Positions 14,809-21,810 of a stretch of 33,519 nucleotides of DNA are shown one piece after another. The notes beneath the pieces are model-generated. The model worked only from the letters and a program-made list of their open reading frames with translations. It did not search any database and was not told the DNA's origin. The position numbers were made by a program, and so were the translations under genes. The first letter of the stretch is position 1. Each line of letters starts with the position of its first letter. This DNA is from CAYMLL01 sp964390645 (GTDB lineage: Bacteria > Planctomycetota > UBA8108): the NCBI GenBank assembly GCA_964390645.1, contig CAYMLL010000039.1, positions 1 to 33,519 on the forward strand. Reading direction: 5' to 3'.

Positions 14809-17508
14809 TCAGTGCCCGGCCCCGAAGAGCACCGCGTTGAAGAAGAGCCGCTGAAGAGTCGGGGACGCCGCCCGGAAGTTTGGATCGTCCGCGAAGCCGA
14901 CGACATGGCCCCGGCCCAGAGACTGGTAAATGAGGTACGGCTTGCCGGCGAGCAGGTCGAGAGTCCCGGGCCAGCAGAAGCCGCTCGTCAGCAGTTCCTC
15001 GCGACCGACGAAGGTGACGATCTGGCGCCCCCGGGTCGGCAAGACGGGTGCGAACACCACGTTGCCGCTGAACGCCACGTCGAGGCGCGGGTCGACACCG
15101 AAGGACACCCAGTGATCATCGTAAACCGACGCGCGGAGGATCGCGCCCGGCACGGACGCCGGTGACTCCTCCTCGACCTTCTCGTCCTTCGCTCCGTCGT
15201 CGACCTTCGCCACCACCTGCTTCACGATACGCGTCGCCAGCAGCCCGACCTCCTCACCCGCGGCCCAGGACGCGGCGCCCTTGACGAGCACGAGTGTGCC
15301 GCCGCGCGAGGTCCAGTCGCGCAGCTTCACCGCGAGCGACTCGTCGAAACCGCTCGACGAGCGGTAGCTTCCGTGCGGCAGGATGAGGACGTCGTAGCGT
15401 GTCAGATCCAGGCGCCCGAGATTGCGCGCCGAGACGCGGGTGACCGGATACTCGAGGACGCGGTCCAGGAGATACCAGGTGTGACCGACCGAGGGTCTCG
15501 TCGGACGGTCCGACACGAGAGCAACTCGCGGAGGCTTCACCCAGCGCACGTGCGGCCCTCCGAAGTGAGCACCCTCGTCGACGTATCCGCTGTCCCTCGC
15601 GTGGGCCTGGAGACCCAGCGCTTTCGTCGTGCGCTGAACCGTGTCGTGAAGCGTCGCCGGGTTGTCGCGCACCTTGACGATGAGGGTTCCGCGGGGGAAT
15701 CTCACACCGCCTGTCTTCAGCGGCTGGTCGGCGACATGGACACGCAACCCTTCGCGAAGCCAGAGTGCGAGAGCCCGCGGAGCGGTCGATCCCTCGGCGG
15801 ACACGAGATACGCGACGCGCGCCGGACCGCCGACGATGCCGGACCGTCTGGACGGGTCCTCCCCGTCGACGTCGAGCAGGAGGCTCCGGACCTCGGCGCT
15901 CACCTGGGATGCCACGCAGTCGACACCGTGCAGGAGGGGCAGTGACCACGCGGTGATGTCGTAGATCTCATCGGGCACCCGGCGCGCGGCCCTCTCGAGT
16001 TGACGCGCGCGGAACTCGTCCCCCATGTCGACGTGACGATCGAGCAGCGCCCTCACGAGCCGACCGGCAGGCTGGGCCACGGGAACGTGGTAGCTCCCCG
16101 CGGGCGCGGATCTCTCCCCCACCGAGCCGTCCACCGAACGGCGCCCCTTGACGGCGACGTCCTCCGTCACACGCCGCACCTCGATACCGTTGCGAACGAG
16201 CAGCCGTGCCAGGGAGAGCGCGCGCAGCGGCCTCTCGCCCTCCAGAAGGAAGTAGTCCCTAACCTCGCCCTCGCGGCCGAGCCGGATCGTGTCCTTGAAC
16301 ACCTCGTGAAAGTCGGAGACGAGGGCCTTGCGACTGCCGGCCGCCGCCGTGATCGTCGCGATGCCGCTCGCGTAGTGGTGACGCACCGCGTCTCGATACG
16401 TCAACACGAGCCCGTCGTCCCGATCGACCACCAGCCCGCGCGCTCCCGCCTGCTCCCAGAGGATGCCGATCGCTCCCTGCAAGGTCGGCCAGCTGTCGCC
16501 ATATCCGGGGTAGAATGCGTCGAACATCTCGCGCGTAGTGTACGAGAAGCCGAGTTCGTCAAAGCGTTCCGCGTGACGGCGTCCGATGCGGTCGAACCAC
16601 TCGCGCTGCCGCGGCAAGAAGAGTTCGCTCACCGGCTCCGCCGGCGGAGCGAAGAAATAGGTGCCGTTGCGCCCCATCTCGTGAGCATCGACGAACACGT
16701 GCGGTCGCCAGTGCAGAAAGGACGTTACCCGGGCACGCGACTCCACCTGCGCCTGCAGGAACCAGTCACGGTTGAGGTCGAAGAGGTAGTGGTTCGCCCG
16801 CCCTCCCGGCCACCGCTCCGTGTGCTCCGTGGCCACAGGGTCCGACTGCGGGAAGACTCCGCGAGTTTCGCGATAGACGCTGACGAAGCGGTCCCGTCCA
16901 TCCGGGTTCTGCAGCGGGTCGATGATGACGACGACATTCTCGAGCAGCTCCTGCGTCGCCGCTCGTCGGTCCGCAAGGAGGTGGTAGGCCGTCAGCAACG
17001 CGGCGTCCGATCCCGACGACTCGTTGCCGTGCACCGTGTAACCGAGCCAGACGATCGCCGGCAACCGTGCCGAGATCTCCTGGGCCTCCGCGCTGTCGAT
17101 CTTCCGCGGGTCGGCAAGCCGGAGGTTCTCGGAGCGAATCTCCTCCAGCCGCTCGATATTCCCTGCCGACGAGATCGCCAGGTACCACATCGCGCGGCCC
17201 TCGTAGGACTCCCCGTACTTGCGCAGCCGCGTGCGGAAAGGAGTCGCCGCGTCCAGAGCGGTCAGGTAGCGCTCGATTTCGGAGTGGCTCGACACGTCCT
17301 CCGCAAAGCGGTGGCCGACGATCTGCAGCATCGTCGGGATCTGGCGATCCACCTGGATCTCCGGATCCGGGAGCATCCACCACAAATCGTCACCTCGCGG
17401 GCCGTTCGACCCGTCCGTCGACAACTGTGCTTGTGCCGCAAGGCGAATGGAAGTACATACGACAAGAGCGCACAAGGAGACCGGGATTGACCTGCGGCAG
17501 CGGCACAT
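14809..17508 (-). CDS. Secreted M14-family zinc carboxypeptidase
   Basis: An 899-residue exported protein. Residues 1-27 form a signal peptide (basic MCRCRRS, then a hydrophobic stretch ending LAAQAQ). The peptidase domain covers about 60-400. Zinc ligands are H160 and E163 in VHGNESSG, and H276 in VDAHEMG. Substrate-site residues include NPDGRDRF and DLNRDWF, and a Glu in GILWEQAG is a candidate catalytic base. The remaining 500 residues include a segment resembling a glutamine-amidotransferase-like fold (VALVSDRP, then DVLILPHGSY), often seen behind M14 domains in large secreted members. The protein probably removes C-terminal residues from peptides outside the cytoplasm. Its ATG overlaps, on the opposite strand, the ATG of the divergent gene at 17507. 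Confidence 0.9.
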   Translation of the reverse strand: MCRCRRSIPVSLCALVVCTSIRLAAQAQLSTDGSNGPRGDDLWWMLPDPEIQVDRQIPTMLQIVGHRFAEDVSSHSEIERYLTALDAATPFRTRLRKYGESYEGRAMWYLAISSAGNIERLEEIRSENLRLADPRKIDSAEAQEISARLPAIVWLGYTVHGNESSGSDAALLTAYHLLADRRAATQELLENVVVIIDPLQNPDGRDRFVSVYRETRGVFPQSDPVATEHTERWPGGRANHYLFDLNRDWFLQAQVESRARVTSFLHWRPHVFVDAHEMGRNGTYFFAPPAEPVSELFLPRQREWFDRIGRRHAERFDELGFSYTTREMFDAFYPGYGDSWPTLQGAIGILWEQAGARGLVVDRDDGLVLTYRDAVRHHYASGIATITAAAGSRKALVSDFHEVFKDTIRLGREGEVRDYFLLEGERPLRALSLARLLVRNGIEVRRVTEDVAVKGRRSVDGSVGERSAPAGSYHVPVAQPAGRLVRALLDRHVDMGDEFRARQLERAARRVPDEIYDITAWSLPLLHGVDCVASQVSAEVRSLLLDVDGEDPSRRSGIVGGPARVAYLVSAEGSTAPRALALWLREGLRVHVADQPLKTGGVRFPRGTLIVKVRDNPATLHDTVQRTTKALGLQAHARDSGYVDEGAHFGGPHVRWVKPPRVALVSDRPTRPSVGHTWYLLDRVLEYPVTRVSARNLGRLDLTRYDVLILPHGSYRSSSGFDESLAVKLRDWTSRGGTLVLVKGAASWAAGEEVGLLATRIVKQVVAKVDDGAKDEKVEEESPASVPGAILRASVYDDHWVSFGVDPRLDVAFSGNVVFAPVLPTRGRQIVTFVGREELLTSGFCWPGTLDLLAGKPYLIYQSLGRGHVVGFADDPNFRAASPTLQRLFFNAVLFGAGH

Positions 17509-18802
17509 GAATCGTCCTTCGCGTCCTGTATCGGGAACCCACTCGGCTCGATTATCTCATTTCGAGCGCGCTCCGTCAGGCCGTTTCTCGTGGCTCGTAT
17601 CCGCTCTCCTCCTCGCGGGCTTCGCAGGCCATGAAGCCAGCGCCCAGGAGCCACTGTCCGACGTGAGAGACCGCGACTGGGACCGGGCCTTCACACGCAC
17701 GAAGGGCTGGACGGGCGCTGACGGCGCTTACTCGGTCGATCTCGAGGGCCGGACGCTCTGGCTCTACTCCGACACCTGGGTCGGTACCGTCGCGAAAGGC
17801 AAGCACGCGCCGGGCTCACGTCTCGTCAATAACACGATCGGCGTTCACACCACGCCGGCAAGAGGCTCACCGCCGAAGCCCGAGTCGCTGCGATTCCGGT
17901 GGGGACCGAAGACCGACGAGGGGCATCCCAGCGCCTGGATCATTCCGGATCCTGCGCGAGTGCCGCTGCAGGGGCCCGACAAGGACGCGAAGTCGTGGTA
18001 CTGGATCCTCGACGGCGAGGTCGTGCGCGTCCGCCGCGACCGTCGCAGGCTCGTGTTCTTTCTCGCGCACATCGGCAAGCGCCCGAACGCCACGGGTGTC
18101 TGGTCCTTCGAGAGTGTTGGCGGCGCGATCGCCATTGTCGACAACCACGACGACGACCCGGCGCGCTGGAGAATCGAACAGCACCCACTCCCGCACGCGA
18201 TCGGCCGGCGGGACCCTCGCACGAAGAAGGGAGCGGTTCCGACGAGCTGGGGCGCCGCGGTCTGGGCCGACAGGGATCCACGACGCGAGGCGGATCTCCT
18301 CTACATCTGGGGTATCCGCGAGACCGCGCCGCTCGACAAGAAGCTGCTCATCGCACGGGTCGATGCGGCCTCCACGGAAAATCCATCCTCCTGGCGCTTC
18401 TTCGATGGCAAGAGCTGGTCCTCCACTCCCGGCGATGCCAGGCCAATCGCCGGCGGGCTCGTCAACGAGCTCAGCGTGGATCAAGTCGAGCACGCTGGAA
18501 AATCGCGTTTCGTCATGGTCCACAGCGAGCCGGTATTCGGCCCGCGCATTTTTGTCCGCACCGCCAGGAGCCCCGAGGGACCGTGGTCGGATCGCCGCGC
18601 GGTGCACCACATCACCGGCCTCGACGCGAAGGCCCAGCACTTTCCCTACGCCGCCAAGGGCCATGCACACCTCTCCCGGGCCGGGGAGCTGCTGATCACC
18701 TACGTCGTCAACTCCCACGACTTCTGGAAGATGGTGGGCGATGCGAGCATCTACCGCCCCCGCTTCGTACGCGTGCCGCTCACGGCAGTCCTCGCGGACT
18801 GA
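17507..18802 (+). CDS. Secreted propeller-like protein (DUF4185/DUF5005-like)
   Basis: A protein of about 431 residues from ATG 17507. The ATG at 17447 is possible but lies deep in the divergent gene's signal-peptide region. An N-terminal extension of about 30 residues precedes a hydrophobic export segment (WLVSALLLAGFAGHEASAQ). The mature part opens with GADGAYSVDLEGRTLWLYSDTW, the signature that begins DUF4185/DUF5005 five-bladed-propeller proteins, some of which are thought to bind or cleave glycans. Later pieces such as ILDGEVVRVRR, GRPEGPWSDRR-like strands and HLSRAGELLITYVVNSHD fit repeated blades. The catalytic role is unproven. The gene is divergent from the M14 peptidase with no space between the start codons, so its promoter must lie inside that gene. 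Confidence 0.72.
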   Translation: MNRPSRPVSGTHSARLSHFERAPSGRFSWLVSALLLAGFAGHEASAQEPLSDVRDRDWDRAFTRTKGWTGADGAYSVDLEGRTLWLYSDTWVGTVAKGKHAPGSRLVNNTIGVHTTPARGSPPKPESLRFRWGPKTDEGHPSAWIIPDPARVPLQGPDKDAKSWYWILDGEVVRVRRDRRRLVFFLAHIGKRPNATGVWSFESVGGAIAIVDNHDDDPARWRIEQHPLPHAIGRRDPRTKKGAVPTSWGAAVWADRDPRREADLLYIWGIRETAPLDKKLLIARVDAASTENPSSWRFFDGKSWSSTPGDARPIAGGLVNELSVDQVEHAGKSRFVMVHSEPVFGPRIFVRTARSPEGPWSDRRAVHHITGLDAKAQHFPYAAKGHAHLSRAGELLITYVVNSHDFWKMVGDASIYRPRFVRVPLTAVLAD

Positions 18803-18937
18803 GGACCTGACCGGGGTAGAGCTCTTGCACGCTCGCGAAGCTCTCGGCACCCTGTCACTCCGGGAGAGAGAACGCCCGCGATCCTCGGGAACGATCCACG
18901 ACGCCCCCTCGTGCCTGAAAGGAGAGCTCAGACCGAC

Positions 18938-19288
18938 ATGTCCGACGCCACAACCACGATCGAGGAGCTCCGCAACGCCGTCGCGGCCTTCGTCGAGGCT
19001 CGCGACTGGGGCCGCTTCCACGACCCGAAGAACCTCGCCATGGCGATCGCCGTCGAGGCAGCCGAGCTCATGGAGCACACTCAGTGGGCTCGCAGCGAGG
19101 AGATCCCTGCACGTCTCGCGAACGACACGACCCGAGCCGCGATCGCGGATGAGCTCGCAGACGTCTTCTGCTACGTGCTGTCGTTCGCGAACGCGACAGG
19201 AATCGACATCGCGACGGCGGTGCGAAGAAAGATGGAGAAGAACGAGCGGAAGTACCCGGCGCAGGACTACCGGGGAAGGTACGAGTAG
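18938..19288 (+). CDS. MazG-like nucleotide pyrophosphohydrolase (RS21-C6/dCTP pyrophosphatase type)
   Basis: A protein of about 116 residues from ATG 18938. GTG 18911 would add nine residues, and the visible GGAG at 18921 lies rather far from the ATG. It is a single all-alpha MazG-type module. The N-terminal helix contains RDWGRFHDPKNLAMAIAVEAAELMEH, with the metal-binding ExxE pattern, and the second helix carries DELADVFCYVLSFAN, with the ExxD partner. It ends with KMEKNERKYP, common in the family. Such enzymes hydrolyse non-canonical or excess nucleoside triphosphates to monophosphate and pyrophosphate in the cytoplasm (housecleaning). The gene follows the propeller gene by 135 bases and converges on glgX. 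Confidence 0.9.
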   Translation: MSDATTTIEELRNAVAAFVEARDWGRFHDPKNLAMAIAVEAAELMEHTQWARSEEIPARLANDTTRAAIADELADVFCYVLSFANATGIDIATAVRRKMEKNERKYPAQDYRGRYE

Positions 19289-19336
19289 AGGGGTGACCCA
19301 CGAACGCCCGGAGAGATCCTGCCGGATTCCCCTCTC
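19287..19336. terminator. Candidate bidirectional terminator between the mazG-like gene and glgX
   Basis: A perfect 7-bp inverted repeat (AGAGGGG at 19287-19293, CCCCTCT at 19329-19335) encloses a smaller hairpin, ATCC/GGAT with a four-base loop at 19316-19327, flanked by GAGAG and CTCTC. It sits between two converging genes. No T-run follows, so Rho-independent function is uncertain. Confidence 0.35.
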
Positions 19337-19340
19337 GCCC

Positions 19341-21477
19341 CTACCTCGCGACGAGCATCACGACACTACGCTCCGCCACCCGGTATGACTCCTTCTCGTA
19401 CGGTTCCGCCTCTCCCGGCTCCCGCAGATCGAGCGGCGACTCCAGCGACGTGTCGACGACGCGGGACCAGCTCTTCCCTCCGGGGGCGGCAGGCAGGGCG
19501 AAATCGAGCGTCTCGACGTGTGCGCTGACGGCAATCCAGTACGCACCCTCCGCGGGACTGCCGCGCACCTCGATCGCCAACGAGCGTGACTCGTGTAACC
19601 AGTCCGGTCGACCGAGCTCGACGCCATGAAAGGTGAAACCCGGCGTCGGAGAGACACTCTCGGCCACGAACTCGGACGGCCGCAACAGTGGCAGGAGCTC
19701 ACGCCAGCGAATCAATGTACGCACGAAGCGCTCGAGATCCTCCCCCTCGGCGTCCGAGTGCCAGTCGATCCAGCTGAGCTCGTTGTCCTGGCAGTACGCG
19801 TTGTTGTTTCCGCGCTGCGTGCGGCCGTGCTCATCGCCGCCGAGGATCATCGGCGTGCCGTGCGACAGGAGGAGGATCGACAGCAGGTTCTTCATCTGCC
19901 GCAGCCGCAGGGCGGAGATCCCGGCATCGGCCGTCGGCCCCTCGAAACCACAGTTCCAGCCGTGGTTGACGGACTCACCATCACGGCTTTCCTCGCCGTT
20001 GGCGTCGTNNNNNNNNNNGCTTCTCCTCGTAGCTTACGAGATCGCGGAGCGTGAAGCCGTCATGACAGGTGACGAAGTTGATGCTGTGCCACGGCCGACC
20101 CGAATCCCCCTCGTAGAGGTCGGGACTGCCGCGCATGCGCGAAGCGAGCGCCGAGACCATACCGACGTCGCCGCGGACAAACCGGCGCACGTCATCACGA
20201 AACTTGCCGTTCCACTCGGCAAAACGTCCCTGACCAGGAAAGGACCCGACCTGATAGAGGCCGACGGCGTCCCACGCTTCCGCGACCAGTTTGGTGTCCG
20301 CGAGCACCGGGTCCGCCGCGATGCGCTCGATCACCGGAGGCCGCTCCAGCGGCTCCCCGTCGGTGCCGCGACAGAGGATCGACGCGAGGTCAAAGCGAAA
20401 CCCGTCCACATGCATCTCGCACACCCAGTAGCGCAAGCTGTCGAGGATGAGGTCAGCAACGACCGGATGATTGCAGTTGACCGTGTTTCCACAGCCGCTG
20501 CAGTTCACGTACTCCCCGGACTCATCATCGACGATGTAGTACGTCGAGTTGTCGATGCCGCGAAAAGACAGCGTCGGTCCCGTGGCGTTACCCTCCGCGG
20601 TGTGGTTGAAGACGACGTCGAGGATGACCTCGATTCCGGCCGCGTGGAGCGCCTTCACCAGCCGCTTGAACGAGGTGAGCGACGCGCCGTCTCGACTTTC
20701 CCGCGCGTAGGACGCCTTCGGCGAGAAGAAGCTCAGAGGCGAGTAGCCCCAGAAGTTCATGCGTTCGTCACGCGGAACACGAATCACGCGCCTGTACTCG
20801 AGATCGTCGAACTCGAAGACCGGCAGCAGCTCGACCGTGGTCACGCCGAGCCCGACGAGATACGGGATCTTCTCGATCAAGCCCTCGTAGGTTCCCGGCG
20901 ACTCGACCCCGCTGGACTGATGACGCGTGAAACCGCGAACGTGGAGCTCGTAGATGACCGATGCACCGAGCGAACGCCCGAGAGGTCGGTCCCCCTCCCA
21001 GTCGAACTCGTCGTCGACGACAAGCCCGCGCGGCGTGAAACGCTCGATGTCCTGGTCCAGTCCACGACGAGCGTACGGCGTCCCCCAGATCGGCGATCCG
21101 GTGATCGCCAGCGCGAAAGGGTCGAGGACCAGCCGCGTCGGGTCGTACCGGTGCACGGCGGAGTTCTCGTTCGGAGCACGATCCACACGATAGCCGTAGC
21201 GCGCCCCCGGACCGACCCCCTCGACAAACACGTGCCAGACATCGCCAGTACGATGCTCCGCCGGGTCTAGCCGGATCTCGTGGACAGGCTTCTCGACAGC
21301 CGACGCGAACAGCTCGAGGGTCACGGAGGTCGCATTGCGCGAGTAGAGCGCGAAGTTCACCCCGGTCCGTAAAACGGTAGCGCCGAACGGAGCAGGATCG
21401 CCCTTGGACACACGGATTTCATCCGCGAGGAACCCCTGCGATTGCGGACTCTTCCCGGAAGCTGTCACGGAACCCAT
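19341..21477 (-). CDS. glgX: Glycogen debranching enzyme (GH13 isoamylase type), interrupted by an assembly gap
   Basis: One gene of about 710 codons, split only by ten Ns at 20009-20018. ATG 21477 has a strong AAGGAGAGGAGG upstream, better than ATG 21504, which lies ahead of that site. An N-terminal CBM48 domain (PFGATVLRTGVNFALYSRNA) precedes the GH13 barrel: region I, DVVFNHTAEGN; region II, GFRFDLA with nucleophile D363; region III, VAEAWDA with acid E400; region IV, VTCHDGF with D473. After the gap the frame resumes with ANGEESRDGE and WNCGFEG, then MILGGDEHGRTQ and NNNAYCQDNELSW, all typical of GlgX/TreX. The enzyme cleaves alpha-1,6 branches in glycogen or limit dextrins in the cytoplasm. 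No other glycogen genes lie in the window. Confidence 0.93.
20009..20018. other. Assembly gap (10 Ns) inside glgX
   Basis: Ten undetermined bases separate codons for SYEEK (ending at 20020) and DANGEES (starting at 20006). The known bases plus ten Ns leave 13 bases between them, which is not a multiple of three. GlgX homologues normally have two residues (HN) there, so the true missing length is probably three bases rather than ten. Confidence 0.95.
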
Positions 21478-21561
21478 GGTCCTCCTCTCCTTGCTCGACA
21501 ACATCTCTTCACTCCTCCTCCTCGATCGACCAAGAAAGGTACCGACTCACGGTGGCATGAT

Positions 21562-21572
21562 CAAACGCTTTG
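21562..21572. promoter_or_regulatory. Palindrome CAAACGCTTTG upstream of glgX, possible LacI-type operator
   Basis: An 11-base palindrome with arms CAAA/TTTG lies about 85 bases ahead of the glgX start. It resembles the AAnCGnTT core of LacI/GalR-family operators, common at carbohydrate genes. A second related site lies at 21644. No regulator gene is in the window. Confidence 0.3.
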
Positions 21573-21594
21573 GGAAACCAGCGAAGGTCCCAAA
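21569..21594. promoter_or_regulatory. Inverted repeat TTTGGGA-N12-TCCCAAA upstream of glgX
   Basis: Perfect 7-bp arms (21569-21575 and 21588-21594) with a 12-base spacer overlap the palindrome above. The structure could be a dimeric regulator site, or a hairpin in the glgX leader RNA. Confidence 0.35.
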
Positions 21595-21643
21595 ACGTCA
21601 CCATGGCGCGCGGCAGTCGCCAACCCTGCCTCCTCCGGACCGT

Positions 21644-21655
21644 GAAAACGCTTTC
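21644..21655. promoter_or_regulatory. GAAAACGCTTTC, second LacI-type operator-like site
   Basis: This site shares AAACGCTTT with the palindrome at 21562 and has GAAA/TTTC arms around nCGn. Together with the preceding TG it is close to a catabolite-repression-type consensus. It lies between divergent glgX and the HzsA-like gene, in a 333-base spacer otherwise without a gene. A TTGACT (21659-21664) could be a -35 box for the plus-strand gene, but I see no matching -10. Confidence 0.3.
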
Positions 21656-21810
21656 CCCTTGACTCCGCTGGCGTCCTGCGCCGCGATGAGGGGCCAGTAA
21701 CGACGCTCGCCCACGAAGCCGGCCCGTCGGGCCTGCCCTGCCGGGACGCGTCAGCCACGGGCCGCGCTCCTCGGGCCGCGCCGGTCCGTTCCCCTCAGGA
21801 GGTGATCCCG

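Noticed and set aside
16000..17490. 496-codon plus-strand ORF within the M14 peptidase gene
   Set aside because: The minus-strand frame has all zinc ligands and a signal peptide. This one has no recognisable domain.
19341..19895. A separate short gene after the N gap
   Set aside because: It is the GlgX C-terminal part. In-frame family residues reach right up to the Ns, so it is one gene.
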